64,000 bases of DNA from Streptomyces sp. TLI_146. GTDB taxonomy: Bacteria > Actinomycetota > Actinomycetes > Streptomycetales > Streptomycetaceae. The notes beneath the pieces were generated by a model. That model saw only the letters and a list, made by a program, of their open reading frames with translations, had not been told where the DNA came from and did not search any database. Within the stretch, counting starts at the first letter, position 1; the number at the start of each line of letters is the position of its first letter. Below are positions 17,753-25,610 of this stretch, piece by piece. The DNA is taken from contig NZ_PJMX01000001.1 of NCBI RefSeq assembly GCF_002846415.1, forward strand, positions 4,216,001-4,280,000, in the 5' to 3' direction. The position numbers and the translations under genes are program-made.

Positions 17753-17768
17753 GGGGGGCCGTCCCCCC
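17753..17768 (+). terminator. Hairpin after MFS gene
   Basis: GGGGGG-CCGT-CCCCCC begins six bases after the exporter stop. There is no U-tract, which is common for Streptomyces terminators. Confidence 0.55.
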
Positions 17769-17898
17769 TGGAGGCGCCCGCCCCGCCCCACAGACGGCGG
17801 GCGGACCGGTCCACCCCCGCACCGGCCCGCCCGCCCCCGCCGTCCCAGCGCCATCCGCTACCCTGTCCTGGGCTGCCCACCACGGGCCACCCGGATAC

Positions 17899-17971
17899 GC
17901 CTCCGTAGCTCAGGGGATAGAGCACCGCTCTCCTAAAGCGGGTGTCGCAGGTTCGAATCCTGCCGGGGGCA
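17899..17971 (+). tRNA. tRNA-Arg (anticodon CCT)
   Basis: 73-nt cloverleaf. Acceptor stem GCCTCCG pairs with CGGGGGC (one G-U) with discriminator A. The D arm contains AGCTCAGGGGATAGAGC. Anticodon stem CCGCT/AGCGG encloses the loop CTCCTAA, so the anticodon is CCT, reading AGG. T arm GCAGGTTCGAATCCTGC is present and the 3' CCA is not encoded. It is followed by accessory regulatory genes; tRNA genes of this kind often serve as integration sites, but I found no repeat of its 3' end within the window. Confidence 0.97.
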
Positions 17972-17988
17972 CAGAGAAGTACCAGGTC

Positions 17989-18024
17989 AGAGGCCCTGTC
18001 GTCCTTGCGGATGGCGGGGCCTCT
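17989..18024 (+). terminator. Hairpin after tRNA-Arg
   Basis: AGAGGCCC (17989-17996) pairs with GGGCCTCT (18017-18024), 20-nt loop, followed by CGGGTTTGT. Placed to terminate the tRNA transcript. Confidence 0.5.
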
Positions 18025-18045
18025 CGGGTTTGTCGGTGCGCGCCC

Positions 18046-18867
18046 TCAGAGATGCGGGGGTGCATCGGCCGCCGCATCCAGTTCGCGCAGCACCCGCACC
18101 TGATCCAGGCAGCACCGCGCCAGCCGCTTCGCGTGGGCGTACTGCCGGGCAAGGTTGAGCGACGAGCTGTCGGTCTCCAGTTGGCGGTACGCCTCGGTGA
18201 GGGCGCGGGCGAGGCGGGCCTGAGTGGCGTGGTCGAGGGGGAGTTGGGTTGCGGCCTCCTGGGTTACGGGCAGGAGTGCCGCCAGGTGGTCCCAGGCCTG
18301 CGTGGTCGCGGCTGCGGCGTCCTGCGGGCCGGGGTCGCGGCCGTCGTCGTCGAAGAGGGCGCGGCAGGCCCGCTCGATGGTGTCGAGCTCGGGGAGCGTG
18401 CGCGGGTGGGTTTGACCTTCACCGCCGCGACGGATCAGCTCCGTGATGTCGTCCTCCGGGCAGAAGTCCTCGCGGTGGCGGGGTGGGCGGATCCAGTACG
18501 CGCCGGGGCGGGTCGTACGGCCCGCCTCGGGGACGCCGAGCCAGGTTCCCCCGTCCAGGCGGTACGCGTCGTGCTGCGCGCACGCACCGGGCCGCACCAG
18601 TGCGTAGTACCAGCGGCCCGGCTCGTACGCGTCGTGGATCACCGCGCCGTCCCCGAGCCGGGCGCGCACCAGCTCCGGTACGGCGGAGCCCACGGCCCGG
18701 TGGACGATCGCGGCCGGGAGGCGGAGCGCGTCGAAGACGCGGCCGGTGGGGATCAGGGCGATCCCGGCGGTGCGCCATTCACGGTGGGCCGCCTGGGGGG
18801 TGGGGTGGGCTGAGGCCAGCCAGTCGGCCGACGACCGGCTGGCGATTGCGTCTCTCTGCACTGCCAT
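18046..18867 (-). CDS. Conserved hypothetical protein of an XRE/DUF6879-type module
   Basis: 273 aa from an ATG at 18867; the frame is open to 18984 but the upstream part overlaps the repeat-bearing promoter region. No catalytic motif is recognised. Visible features are GTWLGVPEAG, GAYWIRPPRHREDFCPEDD and a helical, Ala/Leu-rich C-terminal third. Genes of this type recur next to XRE regulators in Streptomyces (recollection). It is divergent from the DUF6879 gene across four TGTTCTC-like repeats, so it is probably controlled by the neighbouring XRE protein. No strong ribosome site is seen, so a leaderless transcript is possible. Confidence 0.7.
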   Translation of the reverse strand: MAVQRDAIASRSSADWLASAHPTPQAAHREWRTAGIALIPTGRVFDALRLPAAIVHRAVGSAVPELVRARLGDGAVIHDAYEPGRWYYALVRPGACAQHDAYRLDGGTWLGVPEAGRTTRPGAYWIRPPRHREDFCPEDDITELIRRGGEGQTHPRTLPELDTIERACRALFDDDGRDPGPQDAAAATTQAWDHLAALLPVTQEAATQLPLDHATQARLARALTEAYRQLETDSSSLNLARQYAHAKRLARCCLDQVRVLRELDAAADAPPHL

Positions 18868-18907
18868 GAACAAGACGCTAGGGACCGGGTGTTGGGACTG
18901 CCCTGCG

Positions 18908-18956
18908 ATGTTCTCAGATGTTCTCATAACGTGGCTGAATGTTCTCGTGTGTTCTG
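18908..18956 (+). promoter_or_regulatory. Four phased TGTTCTC-type repeats
   Basis: ATGTTCTC occurs at 18908, 18918 and 18939, and a variant GTGTTCTG at 18949. Start-to-start spacings are 10, 21 and 10, close to one, two and one helical turns, so all copies face the same side of the DNA. They lie between the divergent hypothetical and DUF6879 genes, 41-90 bp from the former. They form a likely operator array for the XRE regulator at 19810. Confidence 0.6.
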
Positions 18957-19040
18957 ACATCGGAGACGACACTCTGTAGTGCACGGCACCCGGACCGGGA
19001 ATGCTGAACGGACTCGGCCCCTACGCAAGGGAGTACGTCC

Positions 19041-19796
19041 ATGGCTCGACGACTGCGCTTGAACGGCACGGGCAGCGGCAACGGAGGATGCCCTTCAGTG
19101 CACGAAGACCTGGATACCGGCGAGGTGATCGTTCACGGTCCGCCGCTCACCGACCCCGAGGCCATCGCCCAACTGCGCCACTTCTCCGAGGGGGAGGTGG
19201 CCATCGTGATGCCGCGCAGCGATCTCGCGGACTGGGTCCCCAAGGACACCACTCGCGCGGCACGGATCATCGGCCTGGAAGAGTTCGGACAGCTCTTCTC
19301 CACCTTCGAGCACTCGGCCTGGCGGCTGGAGACCCGCGGTGGCTACGCCTCTGACCGGGAGGAGGACACCTACCGCGAGTTCGTCGAGACCGGGACCGTC
19401 CAGTGGGATCCCGAGGACGCGTGGTGTGTCAACATGCGGCGCCAGACCTCGGCGGGCAAGCGCGTGGGAAGGGTGCGGATCGTCGACGACCCGCCGACCA
19501 CCGGGCAGCTGTACCTACTTGACAACGCACGGCGCAATGCGGCCACGGGCGAGGACATGCGCAACCTGTGGCGTGCGGACGCAGAGCGGCTGCACCTCGG
19601 GAACGAAGACTTCTGGATCTTCGACTCCCGGCTGGTCGCCCTGCTTCACTTCGACGACGCCGACACCCTGCTCGACGTCGAGCTGATCACAGAACCTGCG
19701 GAAGTGGTGCGGTACTCGACCCTGCGCGACGCGGCGATCCATCACGCCGTCTCCTTCGAGGAGTTCGCGGCCCAGGTGGCCACCACAGCGGAGTAG
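19041..19796 (+). CDS. DUF6879-family protein
   Basis: 251 aa, ATG with GGGAG upstream. The C-terminal two thirds match the DUF6879 pattern found beside XRE regulators in Streptomyces (FGQLFSTFEHSAWRLETRGGY, VRIVDDPPTTGQLYL, NEDFWIFDSR, YSTLRDAAIHHAVSFEEF). The gene ends 13 bp before the XRE gene, so the two form an operon. By analogy with XRE/DUF397 pairs it may be the protein partner that modulates the regulator; its biochemical role is unknown. Confidence 0.78.
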   Translation: MARRLRLNGTGSGNGGCPSVHEDLDTGEVIVHGPPLTDPEAIAQLRHFSEGEVAIVMPRSDLADWVPKDTTRAARIIGLEEFGQLFSTFEHSAWRLETRGGYASDREEDTYREFVETGTVQWDPEDAWCVNMRRQTSAGKRVGRVRIVDDPPTTGQLYLLDNARRNAATGEDMRNLWRADAERLHLGNEDFWIFDSRLVALLHFDDADTLLDVELITEPAEVVRYSTLRDAAIHHAVSFEEFAAQVATTAE

Positions 19797-19809
19797 TTAC
19801 AGTGAACCG

Positions 19810-20661
19810 GTGAGCACCGACTACCAGCAGGCGCGTGCGGCCCTCGGAGCGAGGCTCCGCGAGCTGCGTCTCTCGTGCCCGGGCGGCCGGCTCACCGGTC
19901 CCCAGCTGGCCCGGCGGCTCGGCTGGACGCACTCCAAGATTTACAAGCTGGAGAACGGCAAGCAGACGCCCACCGCCGAGGATCTACGGGCCTGGGCGGA
20001 CGGCACCGAGCAGTCCGCCGCGTACAGCGAACTCGAAGCGCGCCTAAGGGGGTTCGAGTCCCACATCAGGTCCTGGCGGCGGCAGCTCGCCCACGGTCAC
20101 CGGCCCGTGCAGGAGACCTGGAAGGCCGAGATCGACCGCACGACCGTGCTTCACGTATGGGAGAACGCGGTGATCGTGGGCATGCTGCAGACAGCGGACT
20201 ACGCCAGGTCGGTCTTCACCCACTACGCCGAGCTGCATGGGTCCGCCCGGGACACCGAGGACGCCGTACGCACCCGGATGCGGCGCCAGGAGTGGCTGTA
20301 CGAGTCGGGGAAAAAGCTCCGCGTCCTCATGTGGGAGGCGGCCCTCCACGCCCGGATCTGCCCGCCCGCGGTGCTCGCCGCGCAGCTCGATCGACTGGCT
20401 GGGGCGATCGGGCTCGACACCGTCGAACTGGGCATCGTTCCGTTCGGGGCGCCGCTGAGCATCCCTCCGGCCAACGGCTTCTGGGTTCTGGACGATCGGC
20501 TCACGATCGTCGAGGATTGGCACGCCGAGCTGTGGCTGGACGATGCCGACACGATCGCCACCTACATGAAGGCCTGGGACGCCCTACGCAAGTCCGCCGT
20601 ATACGGCCCCGAAGCCCACCGCCTGATCACCCGCGCCCGCGCCGCCCTCCAAGAACCCTGA
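19810..20661 (+). CDS. XRE-family regulator with DUF5753-type sensor
   Basis: 283 aa, GTG start. An N-terminal HTH lies at about residues 10-65 (GPQLARRLGWTHSKIYKLENG). The C-terminal domain is of the DUF5753 type (VWENAVIVGMLQTADYARSVF) that accompanies Streptomyces XRE regulators. It is the second gene of an operon with the DUF6879 gene and probably binds the phased repeats at 18908-18956. Its 3' end is 40 bp from the convergent truncated GAF gene. Confidence 0.88.
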   Translation: MSTDYQQARAALGARLRELRLSCPGGRLTGPQLARRLGWTHSKIYKLENGKQTPTAEDLRAWADGTEQSAAYSELEARLRGFESHIRSWRRQLAHGHRPVQETWKAEIDRTTVLHVWENAVIVGMLQTADYARSVFTHYAELHGSARDTEDAVRTRMRRQEWLYESGKKLRVLMWEAALHARICPPAVLAAQLDRLAGAIGLDTVELGIVPFGAPLSIPPANGFWVLDDRLTIVEDWHAELWLDDADTIATYMKAWDALRKSAVYGPEAHRLITRARAALQEP

Positions 20662-20701
20662 CCAGGACCCAGGCACACCCAGCCCGCGCCCAGCCGCAAC
20701 C

Positions 20702-21904
20702 TCACGCACAATTGCTGTCGAACCCCCCAACCCCCGCCGCCCCCCTCCCCACCCCCACCGCCAGCGCCACCGCCTGCCCCGCGTAGGCCAGCATCCGTTC
20801 GCCCTCGGGGGTGAGGGTGGTGCGGGGGCGGGCCAGGATGTGGCCGAGCCAGGTCGTGCCCGCCCAGATCGCCGCCTGCCAGGTGCCGCCGTCCAGGAGT
20901 TGGGGGGTGCGGGGGGACGCGGTCGGTGGCGGGAGCGGGGGCCAGGTCTCCTCGCGGCCCGCCAGGACGCGGCCCCGGTGGTCGCGGACCAGGATCTCCG
21001 CGTCGAGCAGAACGCCCACCTCCGCCGCCAGGCCCGCCACGCCCTGGCCGGAGAGGGCGAAGCCGATGATGTGGTCGCGTACCGCCTCCAGCCAGCGCTC
21101 CGTCTCGATCGTCTCCATCGCCAGCGCGCTGTGCTCCTCCAGCTTGGCGACCTCGGCGTTGTAGAGCTCCAGCCACTGGGCCTTGTCGACCGCGGCCGCC
21201 GCCAGGTCCGCGAGGGAGCCGAGCAGGGCCGCCTCGTCGGGCTCGAAGTGGCGTACGTCGCGGTGCGCCGCGTACAGCACGCCCACCGTGCCGCTCGCGT
21301 GGTGCAGCGGCAGCGCGAGCACCGAGCGGATGCCCTCGCGGGCGATCGCCGCGTCCAGCTCCGGGTCGTGGTCCACCCGGGTCTCGGTCTGGTAGTCCGA
21401 CGTCCAGAACGGGGCGCCCGTCGCCCGCACCACCGCGCCTATGCCGTGTTTGCCGGACAGTTGCAGGCCTATGTGCAGGGAGGTCGTGGCGCCCGCGGAG
21501 GCCCGGATCACCGAGTCGCCCGAGCCCGTCGTCAGCAGGGCCACGAACGCCATGTCCACCTGGAGCAGCGCCCTGGTGCGGTGGGCGACCGTCTTGACCA
21601 GGCCGTCCACGTCGCACGACGAGGCCAGTTCGCGGGCCGTGTCGAGCAGGGCCGCGAGGTCCGCCTCCCGTCTGCGGCGGCGGTCCAGGAGCCCGTGCAC
21701 CGTACGGCCCAGACGGCCCGCCCGGTGGATGACCGCCAGCTCGTCCGCCGTCGCACCCCGGTCGTGCGCCCGTAACAGAACCTCGTCTATGCCGTCCAAC
21801 GGGGCTTGTACGGCCAGGAGTTCAAGGATCTCCAGAGCGCCTGAGCCGTCCTCCCCGTCGCTCGGCTCCCAGTGTGCCGCCGCAGCCGTCGGCCTCTTCG
21901 CCAC
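20702..21904 (-). CDS. GAF-domain protein lacking the PucR DNA-binding region (truncated relative)
   Basis: 400 aa from the GTG at 21904 (GGAGG six bases upstream); an ATG at 21955 is possible. The GAF domain runs about residues 90-240 and aligns with the regulator at 7040-9025 (ATTSLHIGLQLSGKHGIG versus the same region there; TGAPFWTSDYQTETR versus TGAPYWTADYLNDDR). It ends in an odd tail, VGRGAAGVGGFDSNCA, where the relative continues for over 250 residues into the CdaR and PucR HTH domains. The stop is 40 bp from the convergent XRE gene, so the 3' part was probably lost when that module arrived. Codon 44 is TTA (21773-21775). It may be a non-DNA-binding sensor or a pseudogene-like remnant. 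Confidence 0.8.
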   Translation of the reverse strand: MAKRPTAAAAHWEPSDGEDGSGALEILELLAVQAPLDGIDEVLLRAHDRGATADELAVIHRAGRLGRTVHGLLDRRRRREADLAALLDTARELASSCDVDGLVKTVAHRTRALLQVDMAFVALLTTGSGDSVIRASAGATTSLHIGLQLSGKHGIGAVVRATGAPFWTSDYQTETRVDHDPELDAAIAREGIRSVLALPLHHASGTVGVLYAAHRDVRHFEPDEAALLGSLADLAAAAVDKAQWLELYNAEVAKLEEHSALAMETIETERWLEAVRDHIIGFALSGQGVAGLAAEVGVLLDAEILVRDHRGRVLAGREETWPPLPPPTASPRTPQLLDGGTWQAAIWAGTTWLGHILARPRTTLTPEGERMLAYAGQAVALAVGVGRGAAGVGGFDSNCA

Positions 21905-22096
21905 CACAAGCCTCCCCCGGACCCCGGACGCGTCGGCATCAGCGTTTGCGCCCAAGATATGTGCGCATTGTGTGGAGGCGGAAGGGGGGAGTCATGTTCA
22001 TCCGGCATTTCTCGGCGAGGTGTTGAACCGGGCGGGGTTCCGCCCCGTGTGTATTCGCCCCCAGGGCCACCACCGGGTCGCCCCCGGGCCCGGGGC

Positions 22097-23230
22097 TCAC
22101 CCCCACACCCGCTGCTCCGACTCCTCCCCCAGCGGCGCGTAGTGCTCGGTGAACAGCTTCGCCACCAACTCGCCGCGGCTGGACACCCGGACCTTCTCGA
22201 AGATCGCCTTCACATGGTCCCGGACGGTGTGCGGCGAGAGGAACAGTTTCCCGGCCATCTCCGCGGTGCCCAGACCGCGCGCGATGTGCTGGGTGATCTC
22301 CAGTTCGCGGTCGGTCAGTTCGTACGCCTTCACCATCAGCGGGGCGACCTCCGAGATCGAGGCGCGCTCGATCACCACCGCCGAGGCGCCCAGCTCGCCG
22401 TCCGCGCCGCGCAGGCAGGAGGCGTGGCAGGCCAGCCAGCGGCCGCCCTTGCTGCGCACCCGTACCCGGGCCACGCCCTTGTCCCAGCCGGCCGCGATGG
22501 CCCGAGCCTTGCTGGCCGTGCTGTGCATCCAGGCCGGGACCGCGACCCCCAGCGGGGTCGGGGTCGCGGGCCCCGGGACCAGGTCGTCCAGCAGTTCGCG
22601 GGCCTCGTCGTTGACCGAAAGGAGACGGCCCGCCGCGTCGAAGAGCAGCAGTCCGGGGCCGGGGCCGTGGCTCGGGGTCGGATCGGCCGAGGCGGACGGC
22701 TCCGTGAAGGAGCGCAGCCGTCTGGCCATCGCCGCCGACAGCTCCTTCACCACCAGCGTGTCGTCCGCGCCGAACGCCGGCGCCCCCTGCGCCCGGAACA
22801 GGCTGACCTGGCCCCACGGGTGGCCGCCCACCCGCAGCACGGCGCGCAGTTCGTCGTCGAGGCCGCGCGGCGCCAGGAAGTCGCGGTAGAGCGTGCTGCG
22901 GCCGGGCAGCCCGCCGGTGGCCTCGCGCAGCCCCGCCACCGGCAGCGGGGCGCGGGCCAGATCGCGGAACAGGTTGATGTTCTCCGCGAGCAGCTCGGAC
23001 TCCCAGTAGACCGAACAGCCCTCCTCGGTGAGGTTCTCCACCCGGATCGGCGAGGTCATCATGCCCGTCACCGGGTCGGTGGCCCGCCATACCGAGGCGT
23101 CGTACGGGATGAGGCGGCGCAGCTGCTCGGAGGCGGTGGCGAACAGCGCCAGGGCGTCGGGGGCCGCGCCGATCGCCGTGAGGAGCGTGTCGATGGCGTG
23201 GGTGGTGCCGGGGTTCCTGGACGCGGTCAC
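22097..23230 (-). CDS. LuxR-type transcriptional regulator with PAS-like sensor
   Basis: 377 aa from the GTG at 23230, chosen because AGGAG lies seven bases upstream; an ATG at 23311 is an alternative. A LuxR HTH fills roughly residues 305-365 (LTDRELEITQHIARGLGTAEMAGKL). A PAS-like segment precedes it (GPGLLLFDAAGRLLSVNDEARELL) and the N-terminal third is GAF-like. There is no phosphoacceptor receiver domain. It is divergent from the BBE oxidase/oxidoreductase/MFS operon over a strong 20-bp dyad (23338-23357), so it probably controls that operon and itself. Confidence 0.9.
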   Translation of the reverse strand: MTASRNPGTTHAIDTLLTAIGAAPDALALFATASEQLRRLIPYDASVWRATDPVTGMMTSPIRVENLTEEGCSVYWESELLAENINLFRDLARAPLPVAGLREATGGLPGRSTLYRDFLAPRGLDDELRAVLRVGGHPWGQVSLFRAQGAPAFGADDTLVVKELSAAMARRLRSFTEPSASADPTPSHGPGPGLLLFDAAGRLLSVNDEARELLDDLVPGPATPTPLGVAVPAWMHSTASKARAIAAGWDKGVARVRVRSKGGRWLACHASCLRGADGELGASAVVIERASISEVAPLMVKAYELTDRELEITQHIARGLGTAEMAGKLFLSPHTVRDHVKAIFEKVRVSSRGELVAKLFTEHYAPLGEESEQRVWG

Positions 23231-23337
23231 GGCCGGTACTCCTCGTTCGCCGCGCCTCCCGGTGCGCGGTGGGCGGCGGCTGTCGTCGGGTGCGCGGGTC
23301 TGCCCCGCCATCGTCCCTCACCCAACGCCCTTGCACA

Positions 23338-23357
23338 CCCCCCTCAGTTGAGGGGGG
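23338..23357. promoter_or_regulatory. Perfect dyad, candidate LuxR operator
   Basis: CCCCCCTCAGTTGAGGGGGG: 9-bp arms with a two-base centre, in the 244-bp divergent gap. It lies 107 bp from the LuxR start and 117 bp from the BBE start, the position of a shared operator. It is too compact for an efficient RNA hairpin. Confidence 0.6.
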
Positions 23358-23474
23358 CCGGGCCCCGCCAACACCTTGATCTCGGGATGTCGCCCGGACC
23401 GCCGCGCGGCCGACGATGGACAACGCCACGCCGACCCCGCCCCCCACCCCGCGCCGAATGAGGAGGCACCCACC

Positions 23475-24893
23475 GTGCGATCCGCCGTCCAGCACCCGCC
23501 GCACTTCCACCCCGACCAGGTCGCCGGGCTCGCCGCCGCGGTGCGGGGGCCCGTCCTCCTTCCCGGGCAGGACGGTTACGCCGAGGAGGGCGCGGGCTTC
23601 AACACGCTGCTGGAGCACCGCCCCGCGCTGGTCGTGGGCGCGACCGGGGCGGCGGACGTGGCGGCGGCGGTCCGGTTCGCCGCCCGGCACGGGCTGCCGG
23701 TCGCGGTCCAGGCGACCGGGCACGGCGCGGCCCGGGCCGCCGACGGCGCGGTGCTCGTCTCCACCCGCCGGATGACCGGGCTGCACATCGACCCGGACCG
23801 GGGCACCGCGCGGCTGGCCGCCGGGGTGCTGTGGGAGCAGGTCATCCACGAGGCCGCGCCCCATGGCCTGGCCCCGCTGAACGGGTCGTCGCCGCTGGTC
23901 GGAGCCGTCTCGTACGCGCTCGGCGGCGGGCTCGCCGTGATGGCCCGGACCTTCGGGTACGCCGCCGACCACATCCGGGGCGTCGACCTCGTCACCGCCG
24001 ACGGCGCCCTGCGCCAGGTCGACGCGGAGCGCGAGCCGGAGCTGTTCTGGGGGCTGTGCGGCGGCAAGGGCAACTTCGGGGTCGTCACCTCGATGGAGAT
24101 CGGCCTGATGCCGGTGCGCCGGCTGTACGGCGGGGCGCTCACCTTCGACGGCGCGCTGGCCCCGGCCGTGCTGCGCGCCTGGCTGGAGTGGACGGCGCGG
24201 GTGCCCGAGGAGATGAGCTCCTCGCTGGCCCTGGTCCGCTTCCCCGACGACCCGGCGCTCCCCGCCGAGGTGCGCGGCCGCTTCGTCACCCAGGTGCGGA
24301 TCGCGTTCACTGGCGCGGCCACCGTGGGGGCGCAACTGGTCATGCCGCTGCGGGAGTTGGGCGAGCGCGTGCTCGACACCGTACGGGAGATGCCGTATAC
24401 GGAGGTCGCCTCGATCCACGGCGATCCGACCGTGCCGTACACGTACCACGAACGCACCATGATGCTCGGCGAGCTGGACCGGACGGCGGCCGGGCGCATC
24501 CTCGCGGTGGCCGGGCCTGGCTCCGGCTGCTCGCTCGGGCTCGTGGAGCTGCGCCACCTCGGCGGGGCGCTGCGCCGCCCGGTGCGGCACGCGAACGCGG
24601 TGGGCAACCGGGACGCGCGCTACTGCCTGCTCACCGTCGCCCCCGGCGGGCCGCGCCCGGCCGCCCAGGGGCCGGACGACCTGCTCCTGGACCACCTGGC
24701 GCCCTGGGCGACCGGCGGCAAGTACCTCAACTTCCTGGACTCCTCGGCCGGGGAGGAGCATGTGCGCGCCGCCTACACGCCGGACGCGTACGCGCGCCTG
24801 GCCGCGCTCAAGGCGCAGTACGACCCGGGGAACATGTTCCGCGTCAACCACAACATCGCGCCCGCCGCGCTCCCGAGCGGGGTGTCGGCGTGA
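23475..24893 (+). CDS. Berberine-bridge-type FAD-linked oxidase (copy 2)
   Basis: 472 aa, GTG start with GAGGAGG eight bases upstream. FAD_binding_4 plus the C-terminal BBE segment (YDPGNMFRVNHNIAP). The His for covalent flavin attachment is in QATGHGAAR; the Cys position is Ser (LNGSSPLVGAVSYALGGG), so one covalent bond is predicted. It is a close paralogue of the oxidase at 11614-12990, aligning along its whole length. It overlaps the next gene by four bases (GTGA) and is first in an operon with an NADP/F420-type oxidoreductase and an MFS exporter. The substrate is unknown; a phenazine or the aminohydroxybenzoate product are candidates. Confidence 0.92.
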   Translation: MRSAVQHPPHFHPDQVAGLAAAVRGPVLLPGQDGYAEEGAGFNTLLEHRPALVVGATGAADVAAAVRFAARHGLPVAVQATGHGAARAADGAVLVSTRRMTGLHIDPDRGTARLAAGVLWEQVIHEAAPHGLAPLNGSSPLVGAVSYALGGGLAVMARTFGYAADHIRGVDLVTADGALRQVDAEREPELFWGLCGGKGNFGVVTSMEIGLMPVRRLYGGALTFDGALAPAVLRAWLEWTARVPEEMSSSLALVRFPDDPALPAEVRGRFVTQVRIAFTGAATVGAQLVMPLRELGERVLDTVREMPYTEVASIHGDPTVPYTYHERTMMLGELDRTAAGRILAVAGPGSGCSLGLVELRHLGGALRRPVRHANAVGNRDARYCLLTVAPGGPRPAAQGPDDLLLDHLAPWATGGKYLNFLDSSAGEEHVRAAYTPDAYARLAALKAQYDPGNMFRVNHNIAPAALPSGVSA

Positions 24894-25531
24894 GTGTCGG
24901 GGTGGTCGGCGCGGGGCCGATGGGCCGGGCCGCCGCACGGCAGTTCGCACTCGCGGGCGAGACCGTACGGCTCGCGGACCGCTCCCCTGAGCTGGCGGTA
25001 CGGGCCGCGGCGGCCGCGAGCGCGGGCACCCGGGGCAGCGTCGAGGCGCACGACGTCGCGGGGGTCCTGGAGGCCGAGCTGATCACGCTGGCGATGGGCA
25101 CCGACGAGACCCTGGCGTTCGTCGTCCACCACCGCTCGGCGCTCGCCGGGAAGATCCTCATCGACACCACCAACCCGGTGGAGGAGGGCGGCGGCTCGGC
25201 GCTCGGCCGCACGGGCCCCAGCATGACCGAGCTGATCGCCCGGGCCGCGCCGCAGGCCTCCGTGGTCAAGGCGTTCAACACCACCTGCGCGGCGACCCTG
25301 TTCGCCGGCCGGGTCGACGGCGCCCACCTCGACGTGTTCGTGGCGGGCGACGACTACAGCGCCAAGATCCCGGTCATCGAGCTCATCGACCGGGCGGGGC
25401 TGCGCGGCCTCGACGCGGGCGATCTGCGCAACGCGCACGTCCTGGAGCAGATGGCGCTGCTGTGCATGGAACTCATCGAGCGGCTCGGCCTGGGCCTGGG
25501 CGCCGGGATCAAGCTCCTGCCCGACGGATGA
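24890..25531 (+). CDS. F420/NADP-type oxidoreductase (Rossmann)
   Basis: 213 aa, GTG overlapping the previous stop. N-terminal GVVGAGPMGRAAARQFA is a dinucleotide-binding motif, and VVKAFNTTC is the conserved segment of the NADPH-dependent F420 reductase family. These proteins either shuttle hydride between NADPH and F420 or reduce small substrates. Tight coupling with the BBE oxidase suggests paired oxidation and reduction of one intermediate (inference). Confidence 0.85.
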   Translation: MSVGVVGAGPMGRAAARQFALAGETVRLADRSPELAVRAAAAASAGTRGSVEAHDVAGVLEAELITLAMGTDETLAFVVHHRSALAGKILIDTTNPVEEGGGSALGRTGPSMTELIARAAPQASVVKAFNTTCAATLFAGRVDGAHLDVFVAGDDYSAKIPVIELIDRAGLRGLDAGDLRNAHVLEQMALLCMELIERLGLGLGAGIKLLPDG

Positions 25532-25610
25532 CCGCTCCCCCGGTCGCACCCGCGACCGCGACCGACCGGCCGTCCCCTACCCCTCCCCCGCACACTCCCA
25601 AGGAGCCATC

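Noticed and set aside
17899..20701. Complete integrative element at tRNA-Arg
   Set aside because: No integrase, excisionase or replication gene, and no second copy of the tRNA 3' end.
20702..21904. Frameshifted full-length PucR regulator
   Set aside because: The DNA beyond the stop is the XRE gene on the other strand, so no C-terminal remnant exists in another frame.
23338..23357. Transcription terminator
   Set aside because: The loop would be only two bases and it lies between divergent genes, so an operator is more likely.
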